Shown: piece by piece, positions 1-6,010 of the stretch
How positions within the stretch are numbered: position 1 is the stretch's first letter
Layout: every line of letters begins with the position of its first letter
DNA from: CAZQFV01 sp964592645
Lineage (GTDB): Bacteria; Chloroflexota; Chloroflexia; DTKN01
Direction: 5' to 3'
Assembly (NCBI GenBank): GCA_964592645.1
Contig: CAZQFV010000039.1
Span: 1-11,324 of the forward strand
Length of the DNA stretch: 11,324 nucleotides
Notes under the pieces: model-generated
What the model saw: the letters and a program-made list of their open reading frames with translations, nothing else
The model's database searches: none
Told to the model about the DNA's origin: nothing
Translations under genes and position numbers: made by a program

Positions 1-119
1 GGATGAATCGCTTCCGGCGGCTGTTGATCCGCTGGGAGAAGAAGGTTGAGAACTACTTGGCGTTGCTTCATTTCGCTTGTGCCTGGATTACCTTTCGGGC
101 AGCCAAGGTTTTCGGATAG
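1..119 (+). CDS. C-terminal end of an IS5-type transposase (5' part outside window)
   Basis: The frame is open from the left edge (codons in phase with position 3) to a TAG at 117-119. The encoded tail contains RRLLIRWEKKVENYLALLHF, followed by a hydrophobic stretch and ITFR. This RWEKK-x-ENYLA ending is characteristic of DDE transposases of the IS4/IS5 type. Only about 38 residues are visible, so the catalytic residues cannot be checked and it is not known whether the element upstream is intact. The IS630 element begins seven bases after the stop, so this IS5 copy has probably lost or been separated from its right end. The family call rests on this short tail. Confidence 0.72.
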   Translation, partial: MNRFRRLLIRWEKKVENYLALLHFACAWITFRAAKVFG

Positions 120-125
120 GCTCTA

Positions 126-144
126 AGTGGTGCATCCGGTGATT
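126..144 (+). repeat. IS630 terminal inverted repeat, left
   Basis: AGTGGTGCATCCGGTGATT matches the reverse complement of 1310-1328 at 17 of 19 positions. The mismatches are at positions 13 and 16 of the repeat. This end is at the 3' side of the minus-strand transposase and lies two bases from its stop codon. Confidence 0.88.
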
Positions 145-145
145 C

Positions 146-769
146 CTATGCAGCTCTTGGCAACAGGCCCACGCCGCTTGGTCGGCGGACTTGATGACGG
201 CGACGACGCCCCCAGACGAAAGGATGACGATGTGCATTCCAGTAGGCGGTGGCCTCATGAATGGCCTGACACACGTCGGTCCAGGTTTCGAAGCGCCGCC
301 CTTGGAGCGCCAGTGAGCGCAGCACTTTCCACCACGGCTCGATCAGGTTCAGATAAGCGGCGTACTTGGGCTGGAAGACAAACTCCCAGCGAGGATGCGC
401 CAGCGAGAACAACAGGACATCAGTGGCCCGATGCGCACTCAGGTTATCCATGATGGCATAGACCCGCTCTATCTCCGCCGGAAGCCAGTGGTCGACTCTT
501 TCCAGGAAAGCGACGAAGTTGGCTGCGCTCCGGCGGTCATACGTCTCGGTCAAAGCGGCGCCATTCCCCGGATGGAAAGCACCAAAGACATATCCCTTGC
601 CTCGGCGGCCATAGTCGATCTCCTGCTTCGCCCGTTCTGCCGGCTGACCCTCCTTCGGCCCCCGCAGCAACTGCTGACCGGGAAAGCTCTTGGCCGCCTC
701 CGGCCCCATCTCGTCCACACAGACAACGACACTGTTCGCCGGCGGTTCCGTATACAGGGCGGTAATCAC
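146..769 (-). CDS. IS630 transposase, catalytic part (second frame)
   Basis: This frame carries the DDE catalytic domain of the IS630 transposase. The first Asp is in VVVCVDEMGPE, the second in YAIMDNLSAH and the Glu in LIEPWWKVL, so all three catalytic acidic residues appear to be present. The C-terminal YWNAHRHPFVWGRRRR region is also typical. The frame opens at GTG (769-767) with VITALYTEPP and has no convincing start or ribosome site of its own. It lies in the -1 frame relative to the upstream DNA-binding frame and overlaps it by four bases. It is most likely made only as a fusion with that frame by -1 frameshifting at 769-779. A one-base indel that inactivated the transposase is the alternative. 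Confidence 0.88.
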   Translation of the reverse strand: MITALYTEPPANSVVVCVDEMGPEAAKSFPGQQLLRGPKEGQPAERAKQEIDYGRRGKGYVFGAFHPGNGAALTETYDRRSAANFVAFLERVDHWLPAEIERVYAIMDNLSAHRATDVLLFSLAHPRWEFVFQPKYAAYLNLIEPWWKVLRSLALQGRRFETWTDVCQAIHEATAYWNAHRHPFVWGRRRRHQVRRPSGVGLLPRAA

Positions 770-1263
770 CCCCTTTTTTCGGCGAAATCAGGGTCTACCC
801 GTTCGCCGAACCAGGTTTCCTGCTTGCGCCAGCGCAAGCCCTCTTGGAGCAGGAGGTCATCAATCCGAGTGCGCTTGATCGGGATTCCCTTGACCTCGTT
901 CAGATACGCCTCCAGGCGGTCAAGCGTCCAACTGGCGAATGGCAGTCCCAGGGTGCGCGGATTGGTCAATGCGGCGGCAATGACCTCGCCGACCTGCTCC
1001 GCCGTGTACCTCGGCGGACAACCGGACCGGGCGCGGTCCTGCAAACCAGCCAAGCCTGCGGCGTTGAACCGCTTCAGCCACAAGCGCACCGTCGCTTCGT
1101 GTATGCCCAGTTCTTTGGCAATGGCCGGGCATTTCTTGCCCTGTCGCGATAGCCAGACAATCTTGGCGCGCTCGACATCGCGGGCAGCGTTGGTACGAGA
1201 CCGGGCTAACCGCTCGATGCTCTCAACTTCCTCCGGCGTCATTTCACGAACTCGCAAAGCCAT
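766..1263 (-). CDS. IS630 transposase, N-terminal DNA-binding part (first frame)
   Basis: This 165-residue product begins with ATG at 1263-1261. It contains a helix-turn-helix segment typical of IS630 first frames: CPAIAKELGIHEATVRLWLKRF, residues about 49-70, followed by GLAGLQDRARSGCPPRYT. It continues into the linker GIPIKRTRIDDLLLQEGLRW and ends DFAEKRG-stop at 768-766. The stop lies at the end of an A6G5 run. In the -1 frame the protein continues directly as VITALYTEPP, which is the usual IS630 continuation. Together the two frames give a transposase of roughly 370 residues, the normal full length. It would bind the terminal inverted repeats. Confidence 0.88.
   Translation of the reverse strand: MALRVREMTPEEVESIERLARSRTNAARDVERAKIVWLSRQGKKCPAIAKELGIHEATVRLWLKRFNAAGLAGLQDRARSGCPPRYTAEQVGEVIAAALTNPRTLGLPFASWTLDRLEAYLNEVKGIPIKRTRIDDLLLQEGLRWRKQETWFGERVDPDFAEKRG
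769..779 (-). promoter_or_regulatory. Candidate -1 ribosomal frameshift site in IS630 transposase
   Basis: On the minus strand the zero-frame codons are GAA AAA AGG GGG TGA. A glycyl-tRNA on GGG (771-769) can slip back one base and still read GGG. The next codon then becomes GTG, the first codon of the catalytic frame. The A6 run just upstream is a second possible slip point. Similar A/G runs drive frameshifting in several IS630 elements. Whether it works here is inferred from the layout only. Confidence 0.6.
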
Positions 1264-1309
1264 CGGGCACCTCCACCTGGCATCTGGAAATGCCCGAATT
1301 ATACACCCA

Positions 1310-1328
1310 AATTACTGGATGCACCACT
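1310..1328 (-). repeat. IS630 terminal inverted repeat, right
   Basis: Read on the minus strand this is AGTGGTGCATCCAGTAATT, which pairs with 126-144 at 17 of 19 positions. It lies about 45 bases upstream of the transposase start codon. Confidence 0.88.
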
Positions 1329-1375
1329 AAGCTGCAACCTCTTCTCGCCCGCAACCTGCCAACCAGTTCCACACG

Positions 1376-1396
1376 CTCAGCTCTCAGCTCCCTGCT
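1376..1396 (+). repeat. 7-bp tandem repeat, intergenic
   Basis: Three consecutive 7-bp units: CTCAGCT, CTCAGCT, CCCTGCT. The first two are identical. The array ends eight bases before the ATG of the GT4 gene, in the position where a ribosome site would be expected, and no Shine-Dalgarno sequence is visible there. It is one of six period-7 arrays in the window. Confidence 0.6.
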
Positions 1397-1404
1397 GCCA
1401 TCGC

Positions 1405-2739
1405 ATGCATATCTTCTACCTGACCCCCTACGTCCCCACCCCTATCCGCGTGCGGCCCTATTGCCTGCTGCGTGCCCTGGCCCGGCGCGGCCACGCCATC
1501 ACCTTGCTCTGTGTTGCCCAGGGAGATGGGCTCCTTTCTCATCGGCCCAGCGCGCTGGAAGAGGCTGCCCTGGCCGAGCTGCGCGCCCTGGGCATTCGCG
1601 CCACGGCCGTCCTCCTGCCCCGCTGGCGCTCGCTCCTAAACTGCCTGGCCGCCTTGCCCACCCGCACCCCGCTGCAGGCCGTCTACTGCTGGTCTCCCGC
1701 CCTGGCCCGGCGACTCGGCGCCGAATTGGGCACGGTCTCTCCACGTTTCACGCGTCACGCAGCCCCTTTGTCCTCCCGACGCACTCCCGATCCTACACCC
1801 CGCCCCAAGCGATACGATGTTCTTCACATTGAGCACCTCCGCGCCGCCCGCTACGGCCGGCAACTTGGGACTTTCAACCTTCAACTTCCCATCATCTGGG
1901 ACAGCGTGGACTGCATCTCGCACCTTTTTGCCCAGTCGGCGGAGCGCAGCCGCAGCCTCTTCGGCCGGCTCGTCACCCGCATCGAGCTCCCCCGCACCCG
2001 GCGCTACGAGGCCCGGCTCCTGCGGGCCTTTGACCGCACCCTGGTCACCTCCCCGCTGGATGCCGCCGCCTTCGCCGCCCTGCCTCCCGCCCCCCCCACC
2101 CCGCTCCCTGAGCACTGTGCCCCGAGCCCTGAGCCCTTTATTCTTCCCAACGGCGTCGACCTGGGTCACTTCCATCCCGATAGCACCCCCCGCCTCCCCG
2201 CGGAGATCGTCTTCAGCGGCAAGATGAGCTACCACGCCAACGTCACCGCGGCCCTTTACCTCGTGGGCGAGGTCCTGCCGCTGGTGCGCCGGCAGCGGCC
2301 CGATGCCCACGTCACCCTCGCAGGCAGTGAACCTCCGGCGGCAGTGCAGTCCCTGGCCGGCCCGCAGGTCACGGTCACCGGGTACGTCGCCGACTTGCGC
2401 CCCTACTTGCGGCAGGCCGCGGTGGCCATCGCCCCGATGCCCTATGGGGCCGGCATCCAGAACAAGGTATTGGAGGCCATGGCCTGCGGTACCCCCGTCG
2501 TAGCCACGCCGCAGGCGATCTCGGCCCTGGAGGTCCGAGACGGTGCAGAGATCCTGGTGGGAGCGACAGCCGCCGAGCTGGCCGCGCACGTGGTAGCCCT
2601 GTTGAACGACCCGGCACGGGCTCAGCAGATCGGCCAGGCCGGCCGGGCCTATGTGGAAAGAAACCACGATTGGGACGCCATCGCCGGCCGGCTGGAGCAG
2701 GTCTACCGTGAGGAAATTGCCCGCCCGGGGGGACCGTAG
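1405..2739 (+). CDS. GT4-family glycosyltransferase (GT-B fold)
   Basis: The 444-residue product begins MHIFYLTPYVPTPIRVRPY, a standard N-terminal strand and loop for GT4 enzymes of polysaccharide clusters. The C-terminal half carries the nucleotide-sugar domain: FSGKMSYHANV, then TVTGYVADLRPYL, then GIQNKVLEAMACGTPVV with G350 and E357 forming the family's E/G-x7-E type donor site. It most likely transfers a sugar from a nucleotide donor to a lipid-linked or protein acceptor at the inner face of the membrane. It resembles the XrtA/PEP-CTERM-associated (stp1-like) branch, but specificity cannot be read. The product is longer than simple relatives because of at least three low-complexity segments, near residues 113-132, 153-162 and 235-244, each encoded by 7-bp repeat DNA. 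The ATG is followed 3 bases after the stop by the next gene. There is no clear ribosome site. Confidence 0.88.
   Translation: MHIFYLTPYVPTPIRVRPYCLLRALARRGHAITLLCVAQGDGLLSHRPSALEEAALAELRALGIRATAVLLPRWRSLLNCLAALPTRTPLQAVYCWSPALARRLGAELGTVSPRFTRHAAPLSSRRTPDPTPRPKRYDVLHIEHLRAARYGRQLGTFNLQLPIIWDSVDCISHLFAQSAERSRSLFGRLVTRIELPRTRRYEARLLRAFDRTLVTSPLDAAAFAALPPAPPTPLPEHCAPSPEPFILPNGVDLGHFHPDSTPRLPAEIVFSGKMSYHANVTAALYLVGEVLPLVRRQRPDAHVTLAGSEPPAAVQSLAGPQVTVTGYVADLRPYLRQAAVAIAPMPYGAGIQNKVLEAMACGTPVVATPQAISALEVRDGAEILVGATAAELAAHVVALLNDPARAQQIGQAGRAYVERNHDWDAIAGRLEQVYREEIARPGGP
1742..1762 (+). repeat. 7-bp tandem repeat inside GT4 gene, array 1
   Basis: Three units: CACGTTT, CACGCGT, CACGCAG. Translated in-frame it begins a Pro/Arg/Ser/Thr-rich stretch (PRFTRHAAPLSSRRTPDPTP) between LGTVS and the conserved-looking YDVLHIEH. 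Related proteins would be expected to be shorter here. Confidence 0.6.
1861..1888 (+). repeat. 7-bp tandem repeat inside GT4 gene, array 2
   Basis: Four units: CAACTTG, GGACTTT, CAACCTT, CAACTTC. Translated as QLGTFNLQLP (residues 153-162), just before the IIWDSVDCIS strand. The CAAC core is shared with the array at 4995-5022 in the epimerase gene. Confidence 0.65.
2107..2134 (+). repeat. 7-bp tandem repeat inside GT4 gene, array 3
   Basis: Four units: CCTGAGC, ACTGTGC, CCCGAGC, CCTGAGC. Translated as PEHCAPSPEP (residues 235-244), in the interdomain region just before FILPNGVDLGHF, which begins the C-terminal domain of GT4 enzymes. Confidence 0.62.
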
Positions 2740-2742
2740 AGC

Positions 2743-3945
2743 ATGACCGCCCTCACCTGGGCCTCGCTCATCTTGGTGGCCGCCGTCGCCCTCCACCTGG
2801 CCTACCTCTACCTCCTGGCCGGCGCCGCCATCCGCCGCCGGCCGACGGTCCCCGGCACCCAACCCCGGCACCGCTTCGCCTTCCTCATCCCGGCCCACAA
2901 CGAAGGGGCCGTCATCGGCCGCACGGTGGCTACGCTGCGACGGTTGGACTACCCCGCCGACCTGTACGACATCTATATCGTCGCCGACCACTGCGACGAT
3001 GACACGGCCGACAAGGCGCGGATGGCCGGGGCAACCTGCTTCGAACGCCGGGAAGAGCCCCGTGGCAGCAAGGCCGCGGCCCTGGCCTGGCTGATGGAGC
3101 GCGTCCGGGAGACTGGCCGGCCCTACGACGCGCTCGTCGTCCTGGACGCCGACACGGAGGTGGATCGCCAATTCCTGCGCTATATGGACGCCGGCCTCTC
3201 CCAAGGACACCGCATCGTCCAGGGGCGCCACGTTATCGCCAACCCGCAGGACGGTCCCTACCCATCGCTGGCCTGGGTCATGATGGCTATCGACAACCGC
3301 CTGCAAAACCAAGGCCGCTCCAACCTGGGCGGCTCGGCCCGGCTCATGGGCGACTCGGTCTGCTACCGCGCCGGCATCCTTGAGCAGGCCGGCTGGCAGG
3401 GCGATTCCCTCACCGAGGACTATGACCTGCGCCTACGCCTCCTGCTCCAAGGTATACGGATCCACTACCTGCCCGAGGCCGTGGGCCGGGGCGAGGCGCC
3501 CCTCACCTGGGCCGACGCCCGCCGGCAGCGCGCCCGCTGGCTCGTCGGCAGCCGCCAGGCCCGCCGTCGCCATGCCTGGCCCCTGCTGCGGGCCTTTTGC
3601 CGGCGGCCCTCCTTCGCGCTACTCGACGGCTTCCTGCAGACGGTGCTCCTGCCCTACTCCCCCCTCGTCGTCCTCACCGGCCTGTTGTGGGCGGCCCACA
3701 TCGCCCTGCTGCTGGCCGGCCTGGTCGGGCCGGCCCTGCCCCTCGCCTGGAGCGCAGCCCTGCTCCTGCTGGCCCTCTACCCCCTCCTGGGGCTGGCACT
3801 GGAGCGCGCCCCCGGCTGGGCCTACCGCGCCCTGGCCTTTGGTCCCTTCTTCATCGTCTGGCGCACCGGAATGGACGTGCTGGTGCGACTGGGCCTGAAA
3901 AGGGCCACCTGGGTGCGCACGCCGCGGAAGGAAGAGCGGGGTTAA
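2743..3945 (+). CDS. Membrane GT2-family glycosyltransferase
   Basis: The 400-residue product has one N-terminal membrane segment (about residues 5-28). A GT-A catalytic domain follows: FAFLIPAHNEGAVIGRTV, VADHCDDDT, the metal-binding DAD at 135-137, TED at 224-226 and QRARW at 262-266. This is the D, D, D, QxxRW pattern of processive or cellulose-synthase-like GT2 enzymes. Two or more C-terminal membrane segments follow (about residues 293-365). It would use a nucleotide sugar at the cytoplasmic face of the inner membrane, either polymerising or adding to a polyprenol-linked sugar. It starts 3 bases after the GT4 stop, so the two genes are surely cotranscribed. The start is fixed by the immediate membrane segment. 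Substrate unknown. Confidence 0.9.
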   Translation: MTALTWASLILVAAVALHLAYLYLLAGAAIRRRPTVPGTQPRHRFAFLIPAHNEGAVIGRTVATLRRLDYPADLYDIYIVADHCDDDTADKARMAGATCFERREEPRGSKAAALAWLMERVRETGRPYDALVVLDADTEVDRQFLRYMDAGLSQGHRIVQGRHVIANPQDGPYPSLAWVMMAIDNRLQNQGRSNLGGSARLMGDSVCYRAGILEQAGWQGDSLTEDYDLRLRLLLQGIRIHYLPEAVGRGEAPLTWADARRQRARWLVGSRQARRRHAWPLLRAFCRRPSFALLDGFLQTVLLPYSPLVVLTGLLWAAHIALLLAGLVGPALPLAWSAALLLLALYPLLGLALERAPGWAYRALAFGPFFIVWRTGMDVLVRLGLKRATWVRTPRKEERG

Positions 3946-3952
3946 GATCGTT

Positions 3953-3972
3953 GGACACAGATGGACACAGAA
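3953..3972 (+). repeat. 10-bp direct repeat at the antitoxin truncation point
   Basis: GGACACAGAT is followed directly by GGACACAGAA. The pair lies eight bases after the GT2 stop and just upstream of the surviving antitoxin fragment. Confidence 0.55.
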
Positions 3973-3997
3973 ACATTCCCAAACGGCCTTCCAAACC

Positions 3998-4072
3998 ATG
4001 CTCGCATCCGAAGCGATCCTCCGTCGCGACTGGGAAAAACCGGAAGAAGAGGCCGCATGGGCCGGTTTGTGA
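3998..4072 (+). pseudogene. C-terminal remnant of a type II antitoxin (MazE-like)
   Basis: A 24-codon frame reads MLASEAILRRDWEKPEEEAA plus WAGL and ends in TGA at 4070-4072. It overlaps the toxin start by 16 bases. The pattern of a small helix, then W-x-x-PEE-x-AW-x-x-L at the very end, is how many MazE/CopG-type antitoxins finish, and the overlap is typical of TA pairs. The frame continues open upstream, but the sequence there (HRWTQKHSQTAFQT) comes from the 10-bp repeat and does not look like an antitoxin DNA-binding domain. I read this as an antitoxin that lost its N-terminal half. A 24-residue peptide starting at ATG 3998 could still be made. Confidence 0.6.
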
Positions 4073-4386
4073 AAGGCGAAGTCGTCGTGCCCTTTCCCTT
4101 CTCGGATCTGAGCTCGACAAAGCGCAGGCCGGCGCTCGTCGTCGCCATGTTGAACGGCGACGACATCATCCTCTGCCAAATCACCAGCCAGCATGTCGCC
4201 GATCGCTATGCAATCCCCATTGCGGATAGCGACTTTTCCGCCGGTGGGCTGCGCCAGGACAGCAACGTGCGACCGAATCGTCTGTTCGCGGCCGACTGAA
4301 GCATCGTCCTCTATCGCATCAGCACCCTGGGGGCAGAGAAAATGCGCGAGATCATCGCCGCGATTATCAGGCTTTTCAGCGACTAA
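4057..4386 (+). pseudogene. MazF/PemK-family toxin interrupted by an in-frame TGA
   Basis: The frame starts at ATG 4057 with AGAGG six bases upstream and reads MGRFVKGEVVVPFPFSDLSS, then KRRPALVV. This is the hallmark N-terminus of MazF/PemK endoribonucleases. It continues through SNVRPNRLFAAD and stops at TGA 4297-4299 after 80 residues. The same frame then continues without another stop as SIVLYRISTLGAEKMREIIA and on to TAA at 4384-4386. SNVRPNRLF-x-AD followed by S-x-V-x-x-R-I-x-x-L is the normal family sequence, so the TGA replaces one codon within the family's usual length of about 110 residues. The truncated protein would lack the last strand and helix. A sequencing error or recoding are alternatives. 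Confidence 0.8.
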
Positions 4387-4393
4387 TCCTCTT

Positions 4394-5521
4394 ATGCTCC
4401 ACATCCTCTCCATCTTCGGCACCCGCCCCGAGGCCATCAAGCTGGCCCCCGTCGTCCGCGAGCTGGAACGACACCCGGGCGAGATCGCCTCCCGCGTCTG
4501 CGTCACCGCCCAGCACCGCCAGATGCTCGACCAGGTGCTGGATATCTTCGGCATCGTCCCCGATATCGACCTGGACCTGATGCGGCCCGACCAGACGCCC
4601 TCCCAGGTGGCCGCCGCCGTCCTGGAGCAGCTCGATGCCGTCTTGCAGGAAGAACAACCGGACTGGATCCTCGTCCAGGGCGACACCACCACCGTCATGG
4701 CCGCCGCCATCGCCGCCTACCACCGCCGCGTGCGCCTCGGGCATGTGGAGGCCGGCCTACGGACGCACGACAAGTACCGGCCCTTTCCCGAAGAGATGAA
4801 CCGCCGCATCGCCGACCACCTCTCCGACCTCCTCTTCGCCCCCACCGCCCGCGCCCGCCAGAACCTACTGGAAGAGGGCATTCCTGGCGAAAAGATACGG
4901 GTCACCGGCAATACGGTCATCGACGCCCTGCTGGAGATCGCCGCCCAGCCCTGGCTCCCCCCTCCCGGCCATCCCCTCCACCGCGTCGTTTCTGCAACTC
5001 CCAACTTCCAACCTCCAACCATCCTCGTCACCGCCCACCGCCGCGAGTCGTTCGGCCGGCCCCTCCAGGACATCTGCTCCGCTCTGCGGACGCTCGCCCG
5101 CCGCGGCGACGTGCAGATCGTCTACCCGGTGCACCGCAACCCCAACGTCTGGGACGTGGTCCACGCCGAGTTGGACGGCGAGCCCGGGGTGACGCTGCTC
5201 CCGCCGGTGGACTATCGCGCGCTGGTCTATCTCATGCAGCAGTGCGCGCTGGTGCTGACCGATTCGGGGGGCATCCAGGAGGAGGCGCCGGCGCTGGGCA
5301 AGCCGGTGCTGGTGCTGCGCGAGGTCACCGAGCGCCCCGAGGGCGTGGAGGCCGGCACGGCCCGCGTGGTGGGCACCGACCCGGAGAGGATCGTCGCCGA
5401 GGCCGGCCGGCTGCTGGACGACCCAGCCGCCTACGCCGCCATGGCCCAGGCGGTCAACCCCTACGGGGACGGCCACGCCGCGGAGAGGATCGTGGCGGCG
5501 CTATTGAGGGAGACAGGGTGA
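4394..5521 (+). CDS. wecB: UDP-N-acetylglucosamine 2-epimerase (non-hydrolysing)
   Basis: The 375-residue enzyme converts UDP-GlcNAc to UDP-ManNAc, supplying the ManNAc or ManNAcA branch of surface polysaccharide synthesis in the cytoplasm. It has the family's motifs in order: SIFGTRPEAIKLAPVV at the N-terminus, GDTTTV with D97, GHVEAGLR with E119, FPEEMNRR, GNTVIDAL, TAHRRESFG with H215, YPVHRNP, and LTDSGGIQEEAPALGKPVLV followed by TERPEG. These match the acidic and histidine residues known to be essential in the Escherichia coli enzyme. ATG 4394 is chosen because the family starts right at this motif; the open frame upstream overlaps the toxin remnant. A 7-bp repeat encodes ATPNFQPPT just before the TAHRRE strand. 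The last codons and the stop come from an 8-bp purine repeat. No Shine-Dalgarno sequence is obvious. Confidence 0.95.
   Translation: MLHILSIFGTRPEAIKLAPVVRELERHPGEIASRVCVTAQHRQMLDQVLDIFGIVPDIDLDLMRPDQTPSQVAAAVLEQLDAVLQEEQPDWILVQGDTTTVMAAAIAAYHRRVRLGHVEAGLRTHDKYRPFPEEMNRRIADHLSDLLFAPTARARQNLLEEGIPGEKIRVTGNTVIDALLEIAAQPWLPPPGHPLHRVVSATPNFQPPTILVTAHRRESFGRPLQDICSALRTLARRGDVQIVYPVHRNPNVWDVVHAELDGEPGVTLLPPVDYRALVYLMQQCALVLTDSGGIQEEAPALGKPVLVLREVTERPEGVEAGTARVVGTDPERIVAEAGRLLDDPAAYAAMAQAVNPYGDGHAAERIVAALLRETG
4995..5022 (+). repeat. 7-bp tandem repeat inside epimerase gene
   Basis: Four clean units: CAACTCC, CAACTTC, CAACCTC, CAACCAT, all starting CAAC. Translated in-frame as roughly TPNFQPPTI in the interdomain linker, immediately before the conserved LVTAHRRE strand. 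This is the best-formed period-7 array in the window. Confidence 0.75.
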
Positions 5522-5547
5522 CGGGGGGGACAAGGGCACAAGGAGAC
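5508..5547 (+). repeat. 8-bp purine-rich tandem repeat at the 3' end of the epimerase gene
   Basis: Successive copies of RGGNNAC spaced 8, 9, 8 and 8 bases apart: GGGAGAC, GGGTGAC, GGGGGAC, AGGGCAC, AGGAGAC. The second copy supplies the TGA stop (5519-5521) of the epimerase. A similar array ends the GT39-like gene at 8438-8468. Confidence 0.6.
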
Positions 5548-5582
5548 ATAGTTGGGCAAGATGCTCGCGCCCACCGCAAAGG

Positions 5583-6005
5583 TCACTGTGCATCCACCGC
5601 TTCACCTGGGACACGCCGGGACAGGCCGGGCAGGCAGTCAAAGTGGCGATCGAAGCTGTAGATGATCCTTTCCGTGCCGTCCTGCACGGACACGGCCAGC
5701 AGGGCAAAGTCCACGCCCCGATCCGCAAAGGGCGCCAGGGCCCGCGCCAGCCGGGCCTTGTCACGGCATACAATCCCATCGTGGGCCAGCAGTTCCAGCA
5801 GGGTGCGAAAGATCGCCGCCGGCTGCTGCCCATAGAAGCTCTGCAACACCCAGACGGCCTCGGCTACGACGATTTCCTCCAGGAGCAGCTCCAGTCGCCC
5901 ATCGTCGACTGCCGCGAAGAGAGCCTGCGCCTGCCGCGCCAACGCCGGCGGATCTCCGGTCAGGAAGCGCAACAGGGCGTTCGCGTCCACAAAGGCGCGC
6001 TCCAT
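5583..6005 (-). CDS. PIN-domain toxin, VapC type
   Basis: The 140-residue product starts at ATG 6005-6003 with AAAGGAG eight bases upstream. This is why I prefer it to the longer open frame beginning further upstream, which overlaps the antitoxin. PIN-domain ribonucleases cleave RNA with metal ions held by four acidic residues. All four are visible: D7 in FVDANALLRFL, E49 in AEAVWVL, D99 in GVDFALLA and D119 in SFDRHF. The toxin therefore looks catalytically intact. It starts five bases after the end of the antitoxin frame, the usual TA arrangement. It runs convergently against the epimerase gene, on the opposite strand to the sugar cluster. Its partner is interrupted by a stop codon. Confidence 0.9.
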   Translation of the reverse strand: MERAFVDANALLRFLTGDPPALARQAQALFAAVDDGRLELLLEEIVVAEAVWVLQSFYGQQPAAIFRTLLELLAHDGIVCRDKARLARALAPFADRGVDFALLAVSVQDGTERIIYSFDRHFDCLPGLSRRVPGEAVDAQ

Positions 6006-6010
6006 CCGCT

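Larger units (their letters stand above)
126..1328 (-). mobile_element. Complete IS630-family insertion sequence, about 1.2 kb
   Basis: The element is bounded by inverted repeats that match at 17 of 19 positions and share a perfect 12-bp outer core AGTGGTGCATCC. It encodes a two-frame IS630-type DDE transposase on the minus strand. The length of 1203 bp is normal for the family. IS630 elements insert at TA and duplicate it. A TA lies just outside the left end (124-125) and a TA overlaps the last base of the right end (1328-1329), so the exact boundary is uncertain by one base. It sits directly between an IS5 transposase tail and a glycosyltransferase gene. Confidence 0.9.

Noticed and set aside
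1636..3312. Long open frame on the minus strand opposite the GT4 and GT2 genes
   Set aside because: It is a by-product of high third-position GC; its product is a low-complexity Gly/Val/Asp-rich string with no domain pattern, while the plus strand holds clear enzymes.
4193..4393. Longer N-terminus for the UDP-GlcNAc 2-epimerase
   Set aside because: The extension overlaps the MazF frame and lacks family similarity; the normal N-terminus begins at ATG 4394.
1376..5022. CRISPR array, because of repeated short units
   Set aside because: Units are 7 bp, directly adjacent and degenerate, with no spacers and no cas genes.
5548..5582. Terminator between the convergent epimerase and PIN genes
   Set aside because: TGGGC and GCCCA could pair, but the stem is short, the loop long, and there is no T-run on either strand.
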